A stretch of DNA of 64,000 nt from positions 1,228,501 through 1,292,500 of the forward strand of contig CAUEEP010000755.1 of assembly GCA_958450365.1 (NCBI GenBank), read 5' to 3'. Shown here piece after piece: positions 42,346 to 53,200 of the stretch. Below the pieces are notes generated by a model, which worked only from the letters and a program-made list of their open reading frames with translations, did no database searches and was not told where the DNA came from. The stretch comes from Mesorhabditis belari. Lineage: Eukaryota; Nematoda; Chromadorea; Rhabditida; Rhabditidae. Made by a program: the position numbers and the translations under genes. Numbering within the stretch: the first letter of the stretch is position 1; the number at the start of each line of letters is the position of its first letter.

Positions 42346-42499
42346 TTAATTGCTTTTTTAGAAAATCATTAGTTAGATTTAGAAAATACTCTTTTTTTTG
42401 ATTTGTTTTTCGCACTCAGGTGTTCCTATTTGCGCAGATCACAACCTGCTTCCACATTTCTCTATCCCTTGCTATTGTCATCATATGGCATCCTTATGT

Positions 42500-42730
42500 C
42501 CCGTGATTAGATCTCTCGGCCTTTGCTTGATCCGTCGATGCCGGAAGAGAGCAGGGAGGCCGTGCGGGGGATTGAGGCAGAAGTGTAGTTGTCGTAGCCG
42601 ATGATACTCCGATGGCCGGGCTGGGGCGCTCGGAGGGGAACCCGCAAGAGTCGAACCCACGAATATCCCGCGTTGCTTACCTTGGCAGATCGGACAGGAT
42701 AGACCGCAGGCCCTTCCTCTTCTAGGCCCC
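42500..42730 (-). other. GC-rich patch with 5S rRNA-like segment
   Basis: On the minus strand CCTGTCCGATCTGCCAAGGT followed by AAGCAACGCGGGATA resembles the box A region of 5S rRNA (GTCCGATCTGGCAAGTTAAG in nematodes). Similarity fades after it, so this is at best a 5S-derived or SINE-like fragment. The patch is distinctly GC-richer than its surroundings. Confidence 0.3.
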
Positions 42731-42981
42731 TAGAAAATACTTTACGCGCGTTATTTAAGCACAAAGCATTATTTATATTTAAGCACTAACTCTACAAGGC
42801 TTAAACGCATTGATTTTTGGATGAATGGATGCATTTGGATTGAATGAATCATCACACTTTAAATGCCTATAGCTTTATTTTAGAAACAATATTTGCTAGC
42901 TATTATTTGCTAACTTTTTCTATCATTGTATAGAGAAGATTTGAGGTTTTCGAATCGCAACAAATACAGTTTAAAAAGATA

Positions 42982-43508
42982 TTGGGTTGATGAACGGAAA
43001 ACTGAACTAAAATTGAACTTTGAACCAAAATTTCTTCAACATAAAACCATGAATTCATTCCAAATAATTTCCATTATTATTGACGACTTCTGCCCATTTT
43101 ACAGGCAATTTGCGGATTCCTCTTTCGTAGTAGGATTTTGGTTTGTGTGTGAGACAAGTGTGGGACTCAGAAATGGAGGACTGGAGATGTCCCAGTTTGA
43201 GCACTTTCTTCAAAAGAAACCCATTTTGGTGTCAATAGAAAAGTTGTAGAGAATCAAAAATGAGGCTTATAGCCAAATTTCCAAAAAGATATACTTAGTA
43301 GTTTCGCTTAAAATGCAAGTTTTGTGAAAATTCGTAAATTTGGCATTTCTTGAAAACCAGTTTTTGAATCGTTCTGAAAATTTGGATATAAGCTTGATTT
43401 TTGATTCTCTACAACTTTTCCATTGACACCAAAATGGGTTTCTTTTGAAGAAAGTGCTCAAACTGGGAGATATGACAATAGCCGGCGGTTTTCAATTCAC
43501 CAACCCAA
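42982..43508 (-). mobile_element. Mariner relic, first copy of duplicated block
   Basis: Ends TTGGGTTGATGAACGGAAAA and the complement of TTGGGTTGGTGAATTGAAAA, flanked by TA. It retains the C-terminal end of a transposase on the minus strand ([14 protein letters not shown], degraded here). Confidence 0.8.
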
Positions 43509-43836
43509 TAGATTGAGATTAGCCTTGATTTGCGGAGAAGTCAATGTTCAATTCGAGGATTCGGAGCCCGCCAGATTAGTTTGGAAAAGGGAGAGGGAAG
43601 GGGGTTATGCAAAAGCCCTGCGCCAGACGACGAGCGATTACGCGGCCGCACAAAGAACACATAGAACACACAAATTTTAAGCGAAACTACTAAGCGTATC
43701 TTTTTGGAAATTTGGATATAAGCTTGATTTTGGATTCTCTACAACTTTTCCATTGACACCAAAATGGGTTTCTTTTGAAGAAAGTGCTCAAACTGTCACA
43801 TATGACAATAGCCCCCAGTTTTCAATTCACCAATCC
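43509..43836. repeat. Flank shared with 48037-48206, plus partial mariner copy
   Basis: GATTGAGATTAGCCTTGATT through CGATTACGCGGCCG matches the sequence right of the second mariner copy. 43700-43836 then repeats the right end of the mariner. Confidence 0.8.
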
Positions 43837-44403
43837 AATATATTTATTCACCAAGAAAGAATCAATAATCTAGGGGAATTGAGCCCTCAACCTCTCGACT
43901 AAGATACAGGACTCTCAATTTAAAGGCCAGTTTGAATGGATTTTCTTCCAATGTAAAGTTATTCATTGAAAATATTCATCAATTTTTTTGCTTCTTTGCA
44001 ATCTTCTCTCAAACAATCTTCTCTCAAACAATCGCAATCTTTGAGTTATATTTGATCTAAAATGCTCCAAAGATCAACTCATTGATGGCGAATCAAGGCG
44101 ATTTTTTTTCGATCCGATTTTTCAGAGATTTCACGACGAAAACCCGTTTTTTCTTTATAAATCCTTGGGTAATTCGATGATGCAAATGTTCTTTTTTTGG
44201 CAGTTTTATCTCTATCTTTCCCTTTATTCCTTTGGTGTGTCATTCTGTGATTTCTGTTTCCACTTGTTTACCCGATCACAGCATGACATAAAAACACAGC
44301 AGACCTGATGAAAAAATAGAAAATTTTAAAGATTTCTATCAATTCACAAGTTTCCTTTAACAATTTCTCATCGTTTTTCGTTATCTTCTTTAGAAAAGTT
44401 TTT
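43837..44403. other. AT-rich DNA, nothing recognised
   Basis: One tRNA T-arm-like trace at about 43875 (minus strand GGGCTCAATTCCCCT) without a full fold. Confidence 0.4.
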
Positions 44404-44407
44404 AAAG

Positions 44408-45117
44408 GGGGGTATTAATCGCGGCCGGGTGACGATAAAAATTTTTTTACGGCAACCACCTGTTTTTTTGTTTTAATATCGCTGATTTTATTATAAAAAG
44501 AATAAAAATCACCCGGCTAGAGTGATTTGATGGGTTTACAAATTTTTGGAGACACTGCAAGGCTTGGAGAAAAACAAGATCGTCACTCACAGACACCTCA
44601 GCACAGTCTAGATCGATTGAGTTTTAGTTGCAGATAAATTTAAAAACAAAATAAAAAGCACAAAAAGCAATAAAAATAAATTGTTAATCTATAATTCTTC
44701 CTCTTGCTCACTTTCATCTTCGCTCAAGTACAGCAGTTCGGCACAAGTACAGCAGTACAAATCGGCTTCCTATCTTATCAATTTCCAGCGCATCTTCACC
44801 AAAAGTGACTGGATCTTCTCCATCGTAGGACGTCTTCAGCGCTTTGATTGACACAATTCGATCTTTTTTCATTTGTGGTCGCTTATGGTTTTAGTTTTCT
44901 CAAATAGGTGCCTTTTAGCTGAGGTGTCTGATGAGTGACGATCTTGTTTTTCTCCAAGCCTTGCAGTGTCTCCAAAAATTTGTAAACCCATCAAATCACT
45001 CTAGCCGGGTGATTTTTATTCTTTTTATAATAAAATCAGCGATATTAAAATAAAAAAACAGGTGGTTGCCGTAAAAAAATTTTTATCGTCACCTGGCCGC
45101 GATTAATAATCCCCCCT
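44408..45117. mobile_element. piggyBac-type (TTAA) non-autonomous element
   Basis: TTAA on both sides (44404-44407 and 45118-45121). Ends AGGGGGGTATTAATCGCGGC and the complement, with inverted arms of about 170 bp containing CAAGGCTTGGAGAAAAACAA. A short acidic minus-strand reading ([11 protein letters not shown]) lies in the middle. The superfamily is inferred from the TTAA duplication. Confidence 0.75.
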
Positions 45118-45139
45118 TTAAAAGTGACTGGATAATGGA

Positions 45140-45254
45140 TCGATGGATAAATGGCCTGTGAGGAGTGTGACAACTTCAATTGTGAGCTGGGGCTTTTCGA
45201 TAGAGCTCACAATTGAAGTTGTCACACTCCTCACAGGCCATTTATCCATCGATT
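45140..45254. repeat. Perfect hairpin: 50-bp arms, 15-nt loop
   Basis: 45140-45189 is the exact reverse complement of 45205-45254 (ATCGATGGATAAATGGCCTG at the base), with loop GGGGCTTTTCGATAG. Arms without any mismatch imply recent origin or conversion. Confidence 0.9.
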
Positions 45255-45482
45255 TCTTTGATCCCGGTAACAATACGATCCCAGGGTCAAGGTAGGTTCC
45301 AGTTTTTGTTGTTTACAACTAGTAAATTAAATCTAAAGTTAAAAACTTATATTTTAACTTATAGTTAAAAATTCTATGCAATTTTGAGTGACAGATTTCG
45401 ATATTGTCAATCTTTGAAAGATCAAGCAATTGATAAAACGAAGATAAAACGATGGCCCTCTTTTCCCCCTCGACCCCTCGGT

Positions 45483-45525
45483 GCCGCATTAGCTGTAGAG
45501 CTGCCAGTTGGTAGAGCGTTAAGTC
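45483..45525 (+). pseudogene. Broken tRNA-Lys(UUU) fragment
   Basis: GCCGCATTAGCT, then an inserted GTAGAGCTGC, then CAGTTGGTAGAGCGT and loss of the remainder. Confidence 0.8.
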
Positions 45526-45703
45526 GAATTTGCTTGGAAATCGGCTTTCGAATTCGAATTCGAATCGGGAATATAAAGAATTTTCAAGCAAATTTATATT
45601 TTATTGAAAACTGAATAACTTTAATGTTTAAAGATACTTTTCAAAATGAAAAATTCGGCGACTCGCGTCTTTTGAGACCCTTTTTCCCTCCCCCTAAAAC
45701 ATT

Positions 45704-45788
45704 GCCGCATTAGCTCAGTTGGTAGAGCGTCAGACTTTTACGAGCCGAAAGGGATCTGAATGTCAGGGGTTCGAGCCCCCTATGCGGC
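45704..45788 (+). tRNA. tRNA-Lys (UUU), intron-containing
   Basis: 85 nt with unchanged mature sequence; intron CGAGCCGAAAGGG. First of the pair copied from the protease intron or its source. Confidence 0.9.
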
Positions 45789-46198
45789 TAATCAATTTTG
45801 CTGTTTTCCCCGCAAGGAAATTCTCAGGAAGAATAAACATCCCAAAAAAACACCAAAACTTCACTAAAACCTCACTAATTATCAAGACTTTTGATTGTCT
45901 ATTCGATTCCAAACAATGTTTTCTTGTTTCCCCGGAAATTCTCTTCTTACAACGTTGAAACAATTGTAAAACGAATAAAGCTGAAAGAATTTTACAAAAA
46001 ACGAGTTTTTGCACTTGAATTTGCTTGGAAATGGGCTTAAATTGTCTTCTGAACAATGTTGAACTTGTTGATTCCAAAACCAAATCAAAATTGTGAAAAA
46101 TTGTGAATTTTATTGTGAATTTCTCCGTGATACTTACCATTAGCATAATCAGGCGACTCGCCGTGTTTTGAGACCCTTTTTCCCTCCCCTAAAGCGTG

Positions 46199-46283
46199 GC
46201 CGCATTAGCTCAGTTGGTAGAGCGTCAGACTTTTACGAGCCGAAAGGGATCTGAATGTCAGGGGTTCGAGCCCCCTATGCGGC
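46199..46283 (+). tRNA. tRNA-Lys (UUU), intron-containing
   Basis: 85 nt, same mature sequence, intron identical to the 45704 copy. The spacer between the pair matches that at 31428-31831. Confidence 0.9.
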
Positions 46284-46395
46284 TAATTAATTTTTGCAAG
46301 CACTTTTAGAATTTTCAGAATAGTAGGCTCATTTAACGAAAGTTTTTACCAATCAGAAAACTAAACAATTTTCCTTTCCAGGATTGCTTTTCCTA

Positions 46396-47207
46396 AAAAA
46401 ACTGGCTTCTTTTAGTTCTTTATCAAATTTCATCAATCTGTACTTATCTCGTAACAAAAAAAAGAATCAAATGTACTTTTGAGCAAAAAGGAAACTCCGG
46501 ATGACCAAAAAACTGTTTGCCTTTTCTTTTCCCCTCCAATCAACAACAATCTTTTCTCTTGACCATTTTTCCTTTCGTTGTGCAATCGGGAAACGTTTTT
46601 TTGAGTCTCTTTTAATCTTTAGGTCAAAGGTTTGAATATTCGGAAAGGAAAAGAGCAAGTTTTGCCATTGAAGACTGAATATAAATACTCAAGGATCTAG
46701 CCAAGGAAACTAGACTGAATAAAAATGAATCCAGCTAGTGAATGTCTTTAGAGAAATTCAGTTAAAGACAGCTGTTGGCAGTCGAATGAATAGTTCTTTC
46801 ATTTCCCACAAAACACCTTCAGCTATTGAGAAGATTTCACGAAGAATTCTCCAACTAAAGTCAGTTTTCCAATTCTCTTCCAATTCAAGGTTTTCAAAAT
46901 CATTTTTATTTCCATTTATTCTCAAATCTATCGAATCGATTTTCAAAAAAAGTTTCCCCTTTTTTGGTTGACCTTGAAAATTCAACTGTTTTATTTAGCT
47001 TTTTTTTTCAAATCTTTTTCAAATCAATTTCCTTTTTGTGGTTTATTTATAGACTTTTTGAATTGAATGAATCATTGAACTTTGTTTAATAATTTTTTTT
47101 TCAGAGAATCCATTGCTTCAATCTTCATTGGCTTACGAAAGCTTTTCGTTTAATTGAATATTTTTCTGAAAATTCGGTCACAAAGAAATCGGGGAAATTC
47201 TTGAAAA
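46396..47207. other. Upstream region of the P450 gene
   Basis: AT-rich. A TTTTTTTTTCAG acceptor at about 47093-47104, 104 bp before the ATG, may mark a 5' UTR intron or trans-splice site. No other gene is seen. Confidence 0.4.
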
Positions 47208-50200
47208 ATGATTTTCTTGATATTTCTCGTCATTATCGCTTTGTGGCTTTTTGAGCAAATGTATTGGAGACGAAGGAAATTGCCGCCAGGTAGATAGAAA
47301 TAAGTACTTTGTGCTTAAAAGTGTAGAAGTTTCCTTTCAGAATTAAATAGGAACCAAATAAGAGTCAAATATGAACCAAATAGGAATAAAACGGGAACCA
47401 AATAGGAACCAAATAGGAGCCAAATAGGAATGACACAGGAGCCAAATAAGAGTCAAATATGAACCAAATAGGAATAAAACGGGAACCAAATATGAACCAA
47501 GTAGGAACCAAATATTGGGTTGGTGAATTCTGCGGGACTTTGAACTAAAATTTATTCAACATAAAAGCATAAATTCATTCCAAATAATATCCATTATTAT
47601 TGACGACTTCTGCCCATTTTACAAGCAATTTGCGGATTCCTCTTTCGTAGTAGGATTTTGGTTTGTGTGTGAGACAAGTGTGAGACTCAAAAATCGAGGA
47701 CTGGAGATCTGGAGATGTCCCAGTTTGAGCGCTTTCTTCAAAAGAAACCCATTTTGGTGGCAATAGAAAAGTTGTAGAGAATCAAAAATTAGGCTTATAG
47801 CCAAACTTCCAAAAAGATACACTTAGTAGTTTCGCTTAAAATGCAAGTTTTGTGAAAATTCGTAAATTTGGCATTTCTTGAAAACCAGTTTTTGAATCGT
47901 TCTGAAAATTTGGATATAAGCTTGATTTTTGATTCTCTACAACTTTTCCATTGACACCAAAATGGGTTTCTTTTGAAGAAAGTGCTTAAACCGGGAGATA
48001 TGACAATAGCCGGCAGTTTTCAATTCACCAACCCAATAGATTGAGATTAGCCTTGATTTGCGGAGAAGTCAATGTTCAATTCGAGGATTCGGAACCGGCC
48101 GGATTAGTTTGGGAAACGAGAGGGAAGGGGGTTATGTAAAAGCCCTGCGCCAGACGACGAGCGATTACGCGGCCGTACAAAGAACACACTAGCACACAAA
48201 TAGCCCTGAATTCTTCATTTCTTTTGAGACAAAATGCTGAATTCAGTCTGCGTTTACACATTTTAAGCACAAAGTACATTTGTATCCAAATTACATCCAC
48301 GATTTCCTTTAATGAATCACACAAAAAAAAAGCCTGTAGAGTAAGTAGACATTTAATTTGAAAAGGAGTGATTCCAAAAGCTTTTAGAGTCGATTTTAAG
48401 CATAAATTTGAACTAAAAACGTAGTAGAGAAGTAAAGCAAACAATGAATTGTACTTTGTGCTTTATTGTTTCAAATTATTTCTTTTCAGGTCCAATGCCA
48501 TGGCCTCTTGTCGGGAATATCCCACATGTTTTTGCAAAACAACCCGGCTTTGATGCTTATCTTGATTGGGAGAAAGAATACGGACCTGTGCATACTTATT
48601 ATTTAGGTACAGCATGATTTTGATGAGTATGTGTTTTGATGAGTATAATTTTCTTGATGAGTATGATTGTCAGCTCCGAGCCAAGCTGATATTACTGTTA
48701 CTAGTGTTATTATTGAATGATTTGTCTATTCTTATGCAAATGTGTTCTCCCCTGTGCTTATCCCTTTTATTGCCGAGAAGGGGCGGTCCTTGGGATTGCC
48801 TAGAAGGACAAATGAGACTCTGGGATTGGGATTGCCTAGGAGGACAAGTGAGACTCTCATTTGGAGTCCCCCCTTCCCCTTACACTCATTTCTAATCTAT
48901 ATCAGTTTGGCTCGGAGCTGACATGATGGTAAAGTATGATTTTCTTGATTGAGAGAAACAATACGCACCTGTAAATACTTATTATTTAGGTAGAATAACT
49001 AGAATCATTGTAGAATAGGTAGAATAGGTAGAATAACTCGAATAGAATAACAGGTAGAATAACTAGAATCTAGAATTCGTTAAATTCCATCTCTAGGTAA
49101 TATGGCTTGTGTGGCAATCACGGACTATGATCTCCTCAAGAAATATATTGTGAATCAAGGAGAGAAATTCAGTGATCGATATCATATGCAAGAGTTCATT
49201 GATATGTATAGAGGTAAAGATTTTCGAGAAAGTAAAGGAATGGGAAAGGAAGAGGAAAGGAAGAGGAAGAAGGGGATTGAACTCTTGGCCTTTGCTCTGA
49301 TCCCTCTCCTTCCCTTTCCAAGCAGATGCTCTAACCTATTCGACTGAGCTATTCGGTATCTTGTTGCCAGAGAAGAAAGAGGAAATAAAAGGGGGAAGAA
49401 AGGAAGAAGTCTCTTCCAGAAAGGAAGAGGTTTCTTCCAGAAAGGAAGAGGTCTCTTCCAGAAAGGAAGAAAGAGAAGGGAATAAAGATAAAGGAGATGA
49501 GATCAGATCATCAGATCAAGTCCAGATTGGTAAGCAATGATTGATAAAACCTGGACTGAGAACTTTATCCAGCACACACTCTAAAGCTGGCCTAGATTAG
49601 GACAGATTTCACGGAAGCTGGCTTGACGGAAGCTGGCTTGACGGAAGCTGGCTTGACGGAAGCTGGCTTGACGGAAGCTGGCTTGACGGAAGCTGGCTTG
49701 ACGGAAGCTGGCTTGACGGAAGCTGGCTTGACGGAAGCTGGCTTGACGGAAGCTTACCTGACGGAAGCTTACCTGACGGAAGCTTACCTGACGGAAGCTT
49801 ACCTGACGGAAGCTTGCCTGACGGAAGCTGGCCTGACGGAAGCTGGCCTGACGGAAGCTTGCCTGACGGAAGCTTACCTGACGGAAGCTTACCTGACGGA
49901 AGCTTACCTGACGGAAGCTTACCTGACGGAAGCTTACCTGACGGAAGCTTACCTAACGGAAGCTTACCTAACGGAAGCTTACCTAACGGAAGCTTACCTA
50001 ACGGAAGCTTACCTGGCTTACCTAACGGAAGCTTACCTAACGGAAGCTTACCTAACGGAAGCTTACCTAACGGAAGCTTACCTAACGGAAGCTTACCTAA
50101 CGGAAGCTTACCTAACGGAAGCTTACCTAACGGAAGCTTACCTAACGGAAGCTTACCTAACGGAAGCTTACCTAACGGAAGCTTACCTAACGGAAGCTTA

Positions 50201-53200
50201 CCTAACGGAAGCTTACCTAACGGAAGCTTACCTAACGGAAGCTTACCTAACGGAAGCTTACCTAACGGAAGCTTACCTAACGGAAGCTTACCTAACGGAA
50301 GCTGATTCAAGCCTCAATTCGATTAGCCACTCTAAAGCTACCATAATCCAGTCTATAGGCCAAATCTTTTCTTCCCCTTTACTGTTCTGGTTAGAAAGAT
50401 CAACTTTTTGGCTTACTGCAACTAACTGGATTACCGATTACGATAGTCGGATGAAATTTTAAGCGCAAGGCTATCTGCAATCTGTAAATTTCCCATTTCA
50501 GGCGGTAACTATGGTATAATCGAGGCAGATGGAGATTTCTGGGTGAAACAGAGACGCTTTGCCATCTCAACGTTACGCGATTTTGGAATGGGCAAAAATA
50601 TTATGGAACAAAGGGTAAAGAAAGTCATTTTTTGATAGAAAATTATTGTTTTAGGTATGTGAAGAGATCGATCACATGTTCAAGATGATCGAGAAAAGCG
50701 GCAATAAGTTGACGGTTCGTTTGGGGATAGATTTGCATTTTGCATTCATTTGCATTCATTTTTTGCTTAGTTTTTGGTGCATTTTTTGTGGAAATGTTAA
50801 GCCAATATTGTAGATATTGTAGAAAGGATATTGAATAGTTGAATTTCAAATGTTTGCTCATTCTTGCTCATTCTCTAGGCTCGTCGCCTTTTTACGATCG
50901 GTGTCGGGAATATCATCAACTCGGTGCTTTTCGGGTATCGATATGATGAGGTGAAAGAATGAAAAGCTTACAGAAAGGAGGCCAATTTTAAAGCTTTTCT
51001 TTTTCAGAACAACGAGCATGAGTTGTGGAAAATTCGTGACGCTTTAATGCGACAACAAACAGAATTCATCGGAGTACGGGGGATGATCGTTTTTCATATA
51101 CCGTTTATGAGGAGAATCCCTGGATTTAGTGGTGAGAAGAGTGGATAGCTGGATAGCTGGATAGCTGGATAGCTGGATAGCTGGATAGCTGGATAGCTGG
51201 ATAGCTGGATAGCTGGATAGCTGGATAGCTGGATAGCTGGATAGCTGGATAGCTGGATAGCTGGATAGCTGGATAGCTGGATAGCTGGATAGCTGGATAG
51301 CGGAAGCTGGATAGCTGGATGGCTGGATAGCTGGAGCGGAGCTGGATAGCGGATGCGGAGCGGAGCGGAGCGGGCGGATAGCTGGAGCTGGAGCTGGTTC
51401 TGGATAGCTGGATAGCTGGATAGCTGGATAGCTGGATAGCTGGATAGCTGGATAGAAATTTGACTTGTAATTGATTCTCTAAAACACTCTACCCACCGTA
51501 ACCTGGCCTAGATTCTTATGGCTTGATTTTTAATTAAGATCTTTGCGTTAAGAGTCCAATATTTGATATTACAGTAATCTTTATCCAGCTATCCAGCTAT
51601 CCAGCTATCCAGCTATCCAGCTATCCAGCTATCCAGCTATCCAGCAATTACAATTCAAATTTCTCTTACAGCTTAGTCATTCAAGTCAGGTTTGTAGGCG
51701 GAAAAAAAGCTAACAAATGGAGAAGCTATTTTTTCCGCTTTCTCCGTCTCAGTGTGTAGCTGCTCGATTCGTTTGAAACTCAAAGCATATTCAATTTTCC
51801 GCTTTTTTTTCGTTTACAAGCTTGGTTCAGGTTTTTGGGAGCGTTTGGAGGTCTACCGTGACGAATTTTTCGGCTTTTTCCAGAAACAAATCGATGATCA
51901 TTTGAAAGAGATCGATTTTGAGTGTGAGGTGAGTCTAGGTGGCTGTATTACTGATGAAATTCTCTAGGAAAGCAATGATATCATGGAGGTTTATTTGAAA
52001 GAACAGAGAAAACACCGAAATGAGCCGGATGAAGGCGGTTATTCGTGAGTTTTTTTTTTTGTGAAAAATTTGGAAATAACTATTTTCAGCGAAATTCAAC
52101 TACGGAATATCGTTTTTGACATTTGGATTGCAGGTTTATTTTAAATCTTTATGTACTTTGTGCACATCTTTATGTACTTTATGCTCAAAATCCACACTTT
52201 CTCGCATAACAAATAGAAAGTAAGAACGCAGCACGCCAGAAATTGTGTGTTTGGACATAAACTACAGCAAAATTTTGAGCTTACCGTATTTCTTCGAATA
52301 GAAGACCGGGTAAAGAGTATCATCGCGTACTCCTGCGTAGCAGCCCTTTTTAAAATCTCTTTTCTGCATAAAAGCTTTCAATCAAGTGCTATAGAGGTGG
52401 AAAATGGCTCAAAAATCTGTTAGCTCATGTGGTATTTTTGAGCCATTTTCCAGCCCTATAGCACTTGATTGAAAGATTTTATGCAGAAAAGAGATTTTAA
52501 CAAGGGCTGCTACGCATGAGTACGCGATGATACTCTTTCCCCGGTCTTCTATTCGAAGAAATACGGTAGTTTGTGCTCAAAAAAAAGCACTCTTTCTAGC
52601 GCACCAGCTTTGAGCATAAAGTACGCTATAAAGCATCTAATACTGCAGCTATAAAGCATATAATACTCAGCATAAAGTACGCTATAAAGCATATAATACT
52701 TTATGCTCAAAGCTGGTGCGCTAGAAAGAGTGCTTTTTTTTGAGCACAAACTAAGCTCAAAGTTTTGCTGTAGTTTATGTCCAAACACACAATTTCTGGC
52801 GTGCTGCCTTCTTACTTTCTATTTGTTATGCAAGAAAGTGTGCATTTTGAGCACTATAAATAGGCATTCTTGAGAAAAATCTAACTTTTCTCAACTCCAG
52901 GACTGGAAACAACAACCACAACTCTAATGTGGGGTATCAATTTCCTTTTAAATCACGAAGGAATTATGGAAAAGATGCAAAAAGAATTGGATCGAGTTGT
53001 TGGACATGAGAGAAAAGTGGAAATGAATGATAAAAATCAACTTCATTATTGTCAAGCTGTCGTCAGTGTAAGTGACGCGCCAAAACGCGCAAATTGACGC
53101 AAGAATTTCTCTATTTCAGGAAATTCAACGTTTCCTCAACTTGTTGCCACAAAATTTGTTCCGTATCGCGACAGAGGATGTACAAATTGAAGAGTATTTT

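Larger units (their letters stand above)
45370..46395 (+). pseudogene. Detached copy of protease intron 6 region
   Basis: Follows protease copy 2 intron 6 (TGCAATTTTGAGTGACAG, tRNA pair and spacer). One stretch (GCAAATTTATATTTTATTGA) matches copy 1 intron 6. It ends at an exon-7-like acceptor TTTTCCTTTCCAG followed by unrelated sequence. No protease exon is preserved. Confidence 0.75.

Noticed and set aside
43636..43648. NotI-like GCGGCCGC as a sign of vector
   Set aside because: The duplicate at 48168 has GCGGCCGT within otherwise matching genomic repeat, so it is natural sequence.
49609..50462. Long opposing ORFs of 160-279 codons
   Set aside because: They are the 15-bp minisatellite read in frame (LTEAY, LPNGS, PLGKL repeats) inside a P450 intron with consistent exons on both sides.
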